This document shows positions 55,913 to 64,000 of a stretch of 64,000 bases of DNA, in pieces (position 1 is the first letter of the stretch; each line of letters starts with the position of its first letter). The notes beneath the pieces are model-generated. The model had not been told where the DNA came from and ran no database searches. It saw only the letters and a program-made list of their open reading frames with translations. Source of the stretch: Unio delphinus (lineage: Eukaryota > Mollusca > Bivalvia > Unionida > Unionidae); contig JAQISU010001239.1 of NCBI GenBank assembly GCA_029339505.1, forward strand, positions 5,775,001-5,839,000, written 5' to 3'. The position numbers and the translations under genes are program-made.

Positions 55913-56363
55913 ATGTCGTACAAGCATGTTAATGTCACCCTGACAACTGGTCAGGTAAAAAAACTTCAATCGAAAAATTATACTACGTGTGATACAACGA
56001 TAACGCTTAAAAAAAGAACAAATGACAGGTGGATCAAAGAAATTATCGCTGACAAAAACTCAAATTAATCATTTCAACAAAGCATTAAAAGGTAACACAG
56101 TAGTTAAATTGACTTTTCCACAAGCTGCTGTCAAAGATATGATAAAAACCGGCGGTATATTCCCGCTGTTAGCTGCAATTCCAGCGTTGATTGCAGCAGC
56201 GGCCCCAGCGGTGGCTAAAGCAGCAGCGCTAGAAGCTATTGGTTCCGCGGCAGGGCTTGCAGTAAAGAAAGCAACCGGTGGATCAGTTCGCAGAACTAAA
56301 AAAAAGGAAAAGGGATTCAGACTACCAGGAAGTCGATTCACAAGATATTACAAAACCAGTTAA
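55913..56363 (+). pseudogene. pX/pVI-like alanine-rich protein of element B, one frame break
   Basis: Homologue of 17,631-18,154. N-terminal 'VTLTTGQVKKLQ' frame; the frame changes at A7 (56,009-56,015), then 'LSLTKTQINHFNKALK', 'GGIFPLLAAIPALIAAAAPAV' and the C-terminal 'KGFRLPGSRF'. The LPG motif is single here and in frame with the body, which shows that the repeated LPGTP tail of A belongs to the gene. Confidence 0.8.
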
Positions 56364-56368
56364 ATCCA

Positions 56369-56847
56369 ATGTCAAATTTTGATTTACTCGACCCAGTAAA
56401 AAAAACTCCCAATAAAACATATCAGAGGTGTATTCATGAAAGATCAATTACCAGCACAACAACAAATACCAGAAACTGGTATAATTAATCTAGATGACAA
56501 CACTGGACTTGGAACTTATTGGGTGTGTTACGCGATACATCCTCGATGTATTATTTATTTTGACTCATATGGATTAACACCTCCAAATGAATTTCTCAGT
56601 TATGTATCTAAATTTTCAAAAATCCCAATTTGGTATTCGACGTTACCCACACAGACATTAACAGATCCTCCGATATATGGACGAGAGGTTCTTAACCCGC
56701 TAACAGCTATCTCGACGAGTTCTAAATTACCTCACAAAGCCATCCACGAGTACACGATGATGAAATTTGTAAATGAAAATGGAAAATTTTCAACCTACGA
56801 ATTTTCCATCCAAAAATCACTTAAAGAGAAACGTGTAATATATAACA
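56369..56847 (+). pseudogene. Protease of element B, catalytic residues lost
   Basis: Homologue of the element A protease. The leader 'MSNFDLLDPVKK' (ATG 56,369) and the body (from ATG 56,436) are in different frames that meet at A8 (56,398-56,405), the same +1 offset as in A. In the body the catalytic His is Tyr ('GTYWVCYAI') and the nucleophile Cys is Tyr ('PPIYGREV'). The Asp ('FDSYG') is kept. No stop separates it from the fibre-like gene, whose ATG is inferred at 56,848. It cannot be an active cysteine protease. Confidence 0.85.
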
Positions 56848-57834
56848 TGGCAGATATTTTTGGAAGATCAGTACCACGTGTTTCCGAAACAGTTACTATC
56901 GGACAAGTAAAAAAAATAATCAACAAAGCTATCACATCGATAGCAAACTTAGATGAATTAAAAAAATTATTTGATAAAATAAATGCTCTAACGGGATTAC
57001 AAAAAACCATTGATGACGTTAAAGTCACCGCTGGTGACTCCGCCGAGGATATGAAAAAACTACGTGACGAATATAACGATCATATAACCAAATTTAATCA
57101 ACTCCAACAGAATATCATTGACACCATTGAAACTCCAATCAATAACTTCTTTGGTGTTCCGCGTGCATACCCTGATTTACATATTGCACAAGTGAAAGCC
57201 ACCGTTGACAGTTTACCAAAATTACGAACTGATTTTGATTCTCATGTTGATCAATTTACTAGTTTACGAAAAAAATTTAGAAAAACCGATGACGCTATCG
57301 ACAAGTTCTTCGGAAAGGATGCAAAACCAGATGATATTAGAACAACCCTTGCAAATATTATTTCAAAACTCGATGAAATAACCGCGATTAATTCCCGGTT
57401 GGGTGTTATTCGCGAATAGAGATCAATTTCAGATTCAATCGCGGTTATTAAAAAATCTATTGAAGATCTCAAAACGACCACAAATGCCATCATAGCGGAT
57501 GCGACAAGGATGATAGCAATTGTTGAACAAACAAAAATTTCTCATGAGAAAACCAACAACGTAGTATACACGATTCAACACGGATCATATACGTGGACTC
57601 CACTAAATAACATATTAAATATCACTGCAACCGTCAAAGGTATTTAACGATTAATGTTAGTGACTCCAACTCAATTTAATATATCATCGTCGAGTTCATC
57701 TGGGGTCAATAATACAATATCAACGATCATCGACAAGGATACAATTGAACAATTTACAATAACATCCACTGATAATAATCTAGCTAGGGTTTCAATGTCA
57801 CGGTATGTGGAATTCGTAGCAGATTTAAAGTAAA
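56848..57834 (+). pseudogene. Fibre-like protein of element B, with stops
   Basis: Begins 'MADIFGRSVPRVSETVT', then coiled-coil-like helices ('LRDEYNDHITKFNQLQQNI'), without the 31-residue repeats of A. TAG at 57,417 interrupts the stalk and TAA at about 57,645 interrupts the C-terminal head ('QFNISSSSSSGVNNTISTII'). At the position of A's internal TAG, this copy has Trp, so the two copies are damaged at different sites. Confidence 0.7.
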
Positions 57835-57872
57835 TAATTAAATTGAAAACACTAGCGTTTTTAAAATAAAAA

Positions 57873-58390
57873 ATGACAACGCCACAACAATACCGCTATG
57901 ATCAGGTCAGAGAATTGCAAACTAAACTCAAAGCGTTCATTGAGGAGTATCAAACAAAAATAAAAAAATACCGACGAAGAATCACCGCAGTTGATGATAC
58001 CGTGTACTCGGTGTCAGGCGTTCTCGCTGGTGCTGGAATAATACTCGCATCAGTTACAATAATTGCTCTGGTCGTAGTTCCAATTTGCATTTCTGCGGTG
58101 GCTACAATCGCGGGTATATCAACCGGGATAACAAAAATAAATATCATCATCAAGTTAAATTGCGTGACTACATAATAAAATTTCATGTTGTATCGACCGC
58201 ATACTCGGAATTGTCAATGTTGATCTCAACTTCCATCAATGACACGTTTATATCCGATGATGAATTCTCGAAAATTGTTCGGTTATATGATTCAACGATG
58301 TCGAAATTGGAAATTGTGAACAATTTCAACGTTGAAAATAATTACAATAATAATGTCACAAGAACTACTTCAACGAATAGCAGAAAATAA
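57873..58390 (+). pseudogene. Two-transmembrane late protein of element B, frame-broken
   Basis: N-terminal 'YRYDQVRELQTKLK', 'KIKKYRRRITAVDDTVYSVSG' and two hydrophobic segments match 19,689-20,333. The frame changes near 58,130-58,145 before 'LRDYIIKFHVVSTAYSEL' and 'SKIVRLYDSTMSKLEI'. Confidence 0.75.
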
Positions 58391-60461
58391 TACCATGACG
58401 AAAACAAAGTTGATCTCGCTGGTAACAAACACACCAGAGTTTAGCGTTGAATTTAATCCTCCGCTGGAAGCATCTGAGATAGCGCTAACGCAATTAAGAT
58501 GTTACTACAGCTGGCCAAATGTGCGATCAGAACCGTTTAATGGTAAACTCCCCAACAACAGTTTTACATTTTCGTATAAAAATAAAGTCAAACCAGATGG
58601 TACCACTGAACCAGAATTTCACACAATACACCTACCCACCTGCGCATATGACATCGAAGATATCAACGCGGAGATCATAAATTCCATCGAAGCAATCACA
58701 GGAAAAAATATAATTCCCATCCCAGATGAACCTGATAAATATCCCATTGAAATAAAAGGACATAACCACTGTTGTCAACGGTCATTGAGATAAATTTACC
58801 TAACTACGCCATAGATATATATAACAGCTCAATTAGAACCCAATTGGGGCATCCTGAGTATCTCCCAGGCACCGTTGATATAAAAGATCTACCACGCGAG
58901 CCACTAAAACAAGACTTTATTTCAACGAAATAAGATTATCACGGGTTTGATATATATTCCTGATGATTATGTTAGTATGCCTAGATTAAAATATACAGAG
59001 TTAGATGTTATTATAGGTCGTATAAAATCAATAATAGAAACCCCCCGTATTACTCGCTTTACACCAGCTGAGAGAGGAATTATTACTAAACAGATTTTTT
59101 ATATGAATGCCGATTTTGAGCGATTTAGAGGTTATATAGTAACATTAATCAGTGAAATCCCACCTAACCGAGATAGCATCATCAAATACATGGAAGTGTT
59201 TAATAAAATTTTCACCGACGAAGAAGAATTTAATCAGCGGGTTATTCAACTTATATCATTTATTTCTATTCCTGAAGTAAAAACAGAATTTGCAGCACAG
59301 TTCCATATCCGCGTCGAAGATATTCCCCCGTTTAAGCTTCCAGGATATAATACACCATGGATGCGAGGAAATCTCTGAGATACCATCGATGAATTTTTTC
59401 CCACGGTTCACAAAGCGTGTTTGGATTATCTTCCTGCGGTTCATTTTCAGTTACCGGAACCTAAACGTTCTGACTTTTTCACTGATGAATTACCTGCTGT
59501 TGATCTAAAGTTCAATTACAACTTTGACATCAGTTTTCTACGACCTCAAGATATCTATGATAAAACTTTATATCAGGTCTTCGACGGAACAGAAACTATT
59601 ATATCTAGAGGTAACGTATACAACACATATGGTAAAATAATATGGCGGTTTAATCTTGGTGTTAGGGGTGTGATTATAATAACAGAAAAAAGTCTTACTG
59701 GGATCTTCAACGCGATGAAACAAACATTCCAAACAAAACTAAACCAACTTCGAGATCTTCTGCAAAGATCTCTATTACTCGATTTAACAACTCAACGTGA
59801 GACAATCAAGCAACAACAACAACAACTAAATCAAATTATCTCTGATATGAACTACCTCAATGATAGATTACTCTCTCTCGTCTACGAAGGTAAATCTTCT
59901 GAAAAGCAGAAGTTCAAAAAAGTATTTTCACTCACCGATGACAATTTAGTCTTTTATAAATTTACAAGATGGGATGTACCAGCAATGAAAGCGTCGTTGA
60001 AGAAACTCATTGATGAATTCTTTCCACAGATCCATGCATTATGGTTTAAAATAAATCCCCACAGGGAAATTTTAACATCGACGAATTCAGTATATAAAAA
60101 TAACAAACACAGATCCCCTGGCAACGTTGATATATCATCAGTTATTGCAATACACGTTATTTGTGATGTAGTGCTAGGGAGTTTTGCAGTTGCAATACAC
60201 GTTATTTGTGATGTACTGCTAGGGAGTTTCGCAGTTGATATTTCAAGATCAGATAACGCTGATCAAGGATATATCCTATATACGTTTTCTCCGGATGTTT
60301 CCCCGGGGAGTTTAATTGTGAAAAATCCACCTTATTTGACCTACTTGGAAACCACTAATAGACTCATAACAAGGATGAATTTTAGAATAACCGATCAGGA
60401 TTTTATCTTGATTGACCTCCGAGGGGAAAAACTACAAATGACTTTAGATGTGAAATCGTAA
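58353..60461 (+). pseudogene. Penton-like minor capsid protein of element B, multiple breaks
   Basis: Starts 'MSQELLQRIAENN', followed by 'LTQLRCYYSWPNVRS' and 'IHLPTCAYDIEDIN'. Frames change near 58,790, 58,930 and 59,375, and the last frame runs 59,421-60,461. Segments 'QFHIRVEDIPPFKLPGYN' and the C-terminal 'GYILYTFSPDVSPGSLIV' and 'FILIDLRGEKLQMTLDV' match A. About 220 residues between them, including a Gln-rich helix ('QQQQQLNQIISDMNYLNDRL'), are absent from A. A 45-bp tandem duplication lies at about 60,146-60,235. Confidence 0.75.
60146..60235 (+). repeat. 45-bp in-frame tandem duplication in the penton-like gene
   Basis: GCAATACACGTTATTTGTGA and the 25 bp after it (to 'gggagttttgcagtt') occur twice in tandem with two differences. 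It duplicates the conserved 'AIHVICDV..GSFAV' strand of the penton-like C-terminal domain. Confidence 0.9.
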
Positions 60462-60737
60462 ATGGAGAAACATAAACTCGAAAACGCAATAAGTGAAATA
60501 TTTCAATATTGTGAAAATACAAGGGATGAAATCTCGGGAAAATCGATTATTTTCAGATTTAACGTTGAACTAATCATTGATAACCTAAGCGACAATGATA
60601 AATTCCTACTGACTGAATCACAATTACAACAATTGCAAGAACATACTATAACAACAATTAATTGTGACTATGATCAAATCAGGCAGTATGTTCATTCATG
60701 TGTACGTGTTAAAGAGTTACTGAGAATATTAACCTGA
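60462..60737 (+). CDS. Small element-B-specific protein
   Basis: 91 residues directly after the penton-like stop (TAA|ATG), with 'LENAISEIFQYCENTRDE', 'LIIDNLSDNDKFLLTESQLQ' and 'YVHSCVRVKELLRIL'. Helical and slightly acidic by eye; no family recognised. Element A has nothing at the equivalent place (21,501-21,557), so it was either gained in B or lost in A. An intact frame in a decaying element mildly supports a real gene. Confidence 0.5.
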   Translation: MEKHKLENAISEIFQYCENTRDEISGKSIIFRFNVELIIDNLSDNDKFLLTESQLQQLQEHTITTINCDYDQIRQYVHSCVRVKELLRILT

Positions 60738-61020
60738 ATCTGAAATCCTTTGGATTTTCAATGACAAAAAAATATTTCAGTGTTAAAATCTGTAACTGTT
60801 ACAACTTCCTGGTTGTAAGTTGAATGGCCATACCTGTATAGGATTTTTCATTCATGATAGCGCGATAGAATTTCACCGCTATTGTTGTTGGGTTAAATGG
60901 CCATACCTGTAAAGGATTTTCGCGCTATATAATTTCACCGCTGGAAAATCTTTTAAAAACTACCTTAGAATACCTGTATTCGACTGAAGTATTTTTACAC
61001 AGTTTATACAACAGAGGCGC
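60738..61020. other. Junction between inverted late block and helical-protein gene
   Basis: Noncoding. A GAAATCC/GGATTTTC hairpin lies just after the last gene. A direct repeat 'aatggccatacctgtataggatt..atttcaccgct' occurs at about 60,822 and 60,898. The 61,020-side part resembles element C near 50,740-50,880. It contains the breakpoint of the late-block inversion. Confidence 0.55.
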
Positions 61021-61377
61021 TTAAGGAGTTTCATTCTGTTGAATAATATTCTTAATATCTCTAACTTTTGAATTTATTAATTTTTTAATCTCATACTCTT
61101 GACCCAAATCTCTCCTTACACGCTCAACGATAGTACATAACGGGACAAACACACCAACATCTTCACAATAAACAAGAGAATTATGTATGGAAGTCTGAAT
61201 TTTCTTGATCAAGGAATATTTTTTTGAAAGTGTATACTTATTGTTCATTGTTGCAAACTCAATATCCTGATATTCTGACATAATTTGATCGGGGTTCAAA
61301 TCATCTGACAATTTAAACCCCTGTTTTCTCAGATTTAATACTGCATCTATAATCTGAGTAATATTTTCATGATTCAT
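61021..61377 (-). CDS. Conserved small helical protein of unknown function (element B)
   Basis: 118 residues, same length as the element A copy (13,750-14,106), with 'GFKLSDDLNPDQIMSEYQDI', 'KKYSLIKKIQTSIHNSL', 'VFVPLCTIVERVRRDLG' and 'NSKVRDIKNIIQQN'. Frame intact while neighbours are broken. Its start is followed upstream (61,407-61,422) by the palindrome AAAACGCTAGCGTTTT. Family unknown. Confidence 0.85.
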   Translation of the reverse strand: MNHENITQIIDAVLNLRKQGFKLSDDLNPDQIMSEYQDIEFATMNNKYTLSKKYSLIKKIQTSIHNSLVYCEDVGVFVPLCTIVERVRRDLGQEYEIKKLINSKVRDIKNIIQQNETP

Positions 61378-61439
61378 TTTATAAATAATTTTGTATTTTT
61401 AATTGAAAACGCTAGCGTTTTTAAAAATCAAAAAATCAA

Positions 61440-61790
61440 AAAAATATATTTGAAAAATGAACTCTCTCCGTGTTAAGATGTTGGTCAGCTTAACACGTCC
61501 AGAGAGATATTATGCGATTATATATGATATTTATGGACCCCGTTCGTGGTAATTTGTTGTATCATTTTACTCACGCATAGGGATATTATGATTGAACCCC
61601 ATATGCGCCTCAGGTGTCTTTCACATCGGAGACGCATTGAGGTTATAACAATACAGGTACGTCACAATTCACATGTACCACTAAACATAATCTCCTATGA
61701 AGATATCTAACTCGTCAAACAACGGGTTAGATATCTAAGAAGGTATGTTTAGGGAATAGACGTCACAATTACATATATACATATATACAT
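61440..61790. promoter_or_regulatory. Conserved noncoding region with hairpin H (element B)
   Basis: CCAGAGAGATATTATGCGAT at 61,500, a partial second copy near 61,577, 'gcgcctcaggtgt' at 61,606 and hairpin H at 61,683-61,750 (AAACATA...TATGTTT, with an inner GATATCTAAC/GGTTAGATATC pair) correspond to element C 51,370-51,731. A run of 'catatttacatatttac' repeats follows to about 61,820. Confidence 0.65.
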
Positions 61791-61979
61791 ATTTACATAT
61801 TTACATATTTACATATTTACATTAGACTAAATTGAATTTATTATATACAATGAATGACGTCAAAGGCGTGATTGTATAATTGAAAATTCAATAGATTTTC
61901 CAACGAATGATAAAGGATGAATGATAATGAATGAATGAATGAATGATAATGGATGATAATGACGGGGCGGGTCTACATG

Positions 61980-62079
61980 CATACGTGATCATTACAACCT
62001 AGATAAAATCCTAGGTTGTATGAATAACAAAAGATTACCCATACACTGGGAAGTGTATAGGTTGTAATGATTACGTATG
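61980..62079. repeat. Three-way-junction-shaped inverted repeat (element B)
   Basis: A 22-bp outer stem CATACGTGATCATTACAACC.. (61,980-62,001) pairs with 62,058-62,079 (21 pairs plus G-T). Inside are TACAACCTAG/CTAGGTTGTA (61,994-62,020) and ATACACT-GGGA-AGTGTAT (62,041-62,058). The first hairpin shares bases with the outer stem, so two alternative folds exist. Confidence 0.8.
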
Positions 62080-62483
62080 AATTTTCGACCGCTTAAAAAC
62101 CCTCAATAGTAAAACAGGCGATATGGTATATAAGCTGTTTATACACGACTAACAGCACATAAAGGTGTGTTGATTTTATTCTTTGTTGTGTTTAATACTG
62201 ATCACTGACAACTCTGAAACAACACTGAATACTTGAATAGAATACAAAAAAAACGAATACAACTGTTTGTAAACACTTCATATTTGATTCGTTTTCTTAT
62301 AAAAAGCGAATAATTGATTATATCCTGTTGAGATTCATGACAGCGAACCAACCAATCAGATACTATCATCGAAATTAGGTGACAGTGTTTCAAAAAAAAA
62401 AACTATAAGGATCCGTAACTGTGTGTTAGGCCGTAATATACATAAACGAGTTATTACCCTTGAATAATGCAAAATACAGATAA
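62080..62483. other. Noncoding stretch downstream of the HNH gene (element B)
   Basis: AT-rich; shares 'ctgtttgtaaacac', 'tatttgattcgttttctta' and 'gattcatgacagc' with element C 52,383-52,470. No open frame is conserved. Confidence 0.5.
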
Positions 62484-62978
62484 TTAGACGTAAGTAAACT
62501 TAATTCTGTTTTTAAAACGATTTGTAAAAGAAGATCGATAAATTCCTTCTGCAACAAATCGTAATGAGGGCATACAAATATCGAAATATCTACCGGCGCT
62601 ATTCATAGACTGAAATACTATCTCCTCGTTAGTTGCCGTATTAAATGATTTTACAGGTCTCTTCCCAATTGATTTACAAGTACCAGTTCCTCCTCGTTTA
62701 GAATTCTCACTTTGTGTAACAGCTTGCAGATTCGATAAAGAATTGTTCTTAGGATTAGAGTCAATATGATCAATAACAAGACCATCCTTGATCAATCCTT
62801 TATATACCTCATACACGAAACGGTGATTACGATGTCTTTTCCCTCCAGAGTTAAATATCAAATACCCCATACCATTGTCCCACCCTACTGGCTTCTTCAG
62901 CCTACGATGTCTGACAATACCGTCACGAGACGCTTCATAGTTTACAATCACGGGATGCGGTTGAAATTCTTGGTTCAT
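62484..62978 (-). CDS. HNH homing-type endonuclease
   Basis: 164 residues, intact. An N-terminal 'IVNYEASRDGIVRHRRLKKP' resembles NUMOD4-type DNA-binding segments. The HNH core is 'HRFVYEVYKGLI' and 'VIDHIDSNPKNNSLSNLQAV' (H52, H71, N79). A C-terminal 'VKSFNTATNEEIVFQSMNSA' block resembles NUMOD1. Such enzymes cut DNA at long sites and are often selfish. It follows the zinc-finger gene by 19 bp. The same gene is a stump in element A and is cut by element B in C, so it is recurrently lost. Confidence 0.88.
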   Translation of the reverse strand: MNQEFQPHPVIVNYEASRDGIVRHRRLKKPVGWDNGMGYLIFNSGGKRHRNHRFVYEVYKGLIKDGLVIDHIDSNPKNNSLSNLQAVTQSENSKRGGTGTCKSIGKRPVKSFNTATNEEIVFQSMNSAGRYFDICMPSLRFVAEGIYRSSFTNRFKNRIKFTYV

Positions 62979-62997
62979 TTATATACATAATACTTTG

Positions 62998-63378
62998 TTA
63001 GCCTAATTCATTATTTGGTTGAAATATATTATTGGAAAATCTCTGAACGTAATCCTGTGGAGTTCTTATGATCTTGTCGTTGACGCTGCCAGATTCATTG
63101 ATGGAGTTCTTAGTGGAATCTTTGATGGAGTTTTTAGTGGAATCGTTGATGGAGTTTTTAACTATATTATCATAACGCTTCAACTCTCTGTATCGTTTAC
63201 CACCACAACCGAGACACAACTGTGATATTAATCTAACCCTTACCCCACATTGTATGCAAGGTAGCGATCCATTACTTCCTCGACGAAAACTTTGCATATG
63301 ATATCCACAGAATTCATTTCTGCATGAGTTTTTACACGGGGTTACTGATCCAATCATGAGCCATTTGCAATGATTCAT
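62998..63378 (-). CDS. Cys-rich zinc-finger protein (element B)
   Basis: 126 residues, homologous to 11,813-12,136 with the same start and the same cysteine clusters ('CKNSCRNEFCGYH', 'CIQCGVRV', 'CLGCGGKRYRELKRY'). The linker contains four tandem copies of an 8-residue unit like KNSINDST (24-27-bp DNA repeats at about 63,095-63,170) that A lacks. Tail 'RTPQDYVQRF' conserved. Divergent from the polymerase start. Confidence 0.85.
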   Translation of the reverse strand: MNHCKWLMIGSVTPCKNSCRNEFCGYHMQSFRRGSNGSLPCIQCGVRVRLISQLCLGCGGKRYRELKRYDNIVKNSINDSTKNSIKDSTKNSINESGSVNDKIIRTPQDYVQRFSNNIFQPNNELG

Positions 63379-63421
63379 TATATAAAAAACTATCTATTTA
63401 AATATTTGTTTTAATTATAAC

Positions 63422-64000
63422 ATGAAGGAGTTCGAGAGATTATGGAAAGATGCTAGATTTAATCTCGATAGAATCTCTGATATTTCAAAAAGTCTAATAG
63501 ACGATAGAACCATACTGAGTAAAATCAGCGACTGTTTTAATGAATTTAAGCGAGATGGAGCATCTCATACGTTGTCGACATTTCGAATTATTAATGATGA
63601 TGTCAATGTACCCATAATCGATGCTACCATGAACGACAAAAGAGCAGCTGAGATAATTTCACATTTTGGGGGAAAAATGTATTTTTTTTAGAATGAAATT
63701 CATTATCGTAGATGAAGGGAAATGGATTATCAGAGATAAATTTGAACCAATTTTCAAAGATAAAAAACTATCATTGTGAGTCGAGATTTCAGACCAGGAA
63801 TTCTGACTGGAATTGACAAACCATACTACGAGAGATCTTATCCTGTAACAGCAGTTGTTTATGGGATATATCCGTTAATTAATAAACCAAGTATTGAAAA
63901 ACTAGCACCTATGAAAACGTCGTCAGTGGCTTAGCCACTCAATTGTGTAACAGAACGAGTAATGGAACACTTCACAAATGTATCCCGAGGAAATAAATTA
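63422..64000 (+). pseudogene. 5' part of the polymerase-helicase gene of element B (runs off the window)
   Basis: Starts 'MKEFERLWKDARFNLDRISD' and aligns to the N-terminal part of the element A polymerase. The first frame stops at 63,691 after a T8 run. Further segments appear in other frames ('KPYYERSYPVTAVVYGIYPL' near 63,820-63,880, 'LNCVTERVMEHFTNVSRGNK' near 63,940-64,000) with a TAG near 63,932. It is degenerate, as far as can be seen. The catalytic part lies beyond the window. Confidence 0.8.

Larger units (their letters stand above)
52783..64000. mobile_element. Element B: second Polinton/adintovirus-like provirus (continues past the window)
   Basis: Begins with AGCAGCAGAGGGGGTGAATC, a TIR tip like that of element A, and runs to the window end without reaching a right TIR. 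It carries homologues of all late genes on the plus strand (53,056-60,461), then helical protein, HNH and zinc-finger genes on the minus strand and the polymerase start on the plus strand. Compared with A and C the late block is inverted. Frameshifts, nonsense codons and a protease without catalytic residues show that it is degenerate. Confidence 0.88.

Noticed and set aside
61021..64000. Interpretation as a separate element D or the continuation of element C
   Set aside because: Its HNH gene is intact while C's is cut at 52,782, and no TIR lies between 60.7 and 61.0 kb; one element with an inverted late block is simpler, though assembly error is not excluded.
1..64000. CRISPR arrays, rRNA genes or bacterial operon signals
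   Set aside because: None seen; repeats are microsatellites, tandem arrays or transposon ends, and genes contain spliceosomal introns.

Overview
The window looks like nuclear DNA of an invertebrate animal, possibly a mollusc. It is AT-rich, full of microsatellites, and carries GT-AG introns, a tRNA-derived SINE and non-LTR retrotransposon relics. An 'AAGGGAGATAACTC' hairpin that I associate with molluscan genomes is also present (weak clue). Into this host DNA several large virus-like DNA transposons of the Polinton/Maverick-adintovirus type have integrated.

Layout. (1) 1-5.9 kb: host DNA with two TC microsatellites, a SINE relic, and a badly decayed minus-strand DNA polymerase B from a conventional Polinton. 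(2) 5,879-21,809: element A, a nearly complete 15.9-kb Polinton/adintovirus-like provirus with 252-bp terminal inverted repeats (5'-AG...CT-3') and a 5-bp target duplication, ACGAT. It encodes a packaging ATPase, a zinc ribbon and phospholipase A2 pair, a DDE integrase, a polymerase B-SF1 helicase-HNH fusion and a zinc-finger protein. A late block follows: a large conserved virion-type protein, a small basic protein with an adenain-like cleavage motif, a hexon-like capsid protein, an alanine-rich pX/pVI-like protein, a maturation protease, a fibre-like protein, a two-TM protein and a penton-like protein. (3) 22.5-43.8 kb: two tandem, intron-containing ADP-ribosylglycohydrolase genes with conserved intron positions. 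The first copy has lost two acidic metal-ligand positions that the second keeps. Introns hold LINE relics and microsatellites. (4) 43.8-48.35 kb: host DNA with a tRNA-derived SINE. (5) 48.35-52.78 kb: element C, a truncated, decayed relative of A in reverse orientation. (6) 52,783-end: element B, another relative, inserted inside the HNH gene of element C. Its late block is inverted relative to A and C, and it runs off the window.

How the genes fit together. Polymerase-helicase-HNH, integrase and (by family) TIR recognition would replicate and insert the element. ATPase, capsid, penton, protease, fibre and basic proteins would make and mature a virion. PLA2 would act in membrane escape. Most broken reading frames in A change frame at A/T homopolymers, so they may be assembly indels, recent decay or programmed frameshifts. 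One frame change, in the protease leader, is at the same place in A and B.

Most unusual signals: a three-way-junction-shaped inverted repeat (outer stem enclosing two hairpins) at the same map position in A, B and C although the three sequences are unrelated; a second, sequence-conserved hairpin next to it; TIRs that are themselves bounded by inverted copies of the element tip; a recurrent palindrome AAAACGCTAGCGTTTT between genes; a canonical A AAA AAC heptamer at the zinc ribbon/PLA2 frame junction; and a basic C-terminal tail after a conserved IAGS-G site, reminiscent of the adenovirus pVI cofactor peptide.
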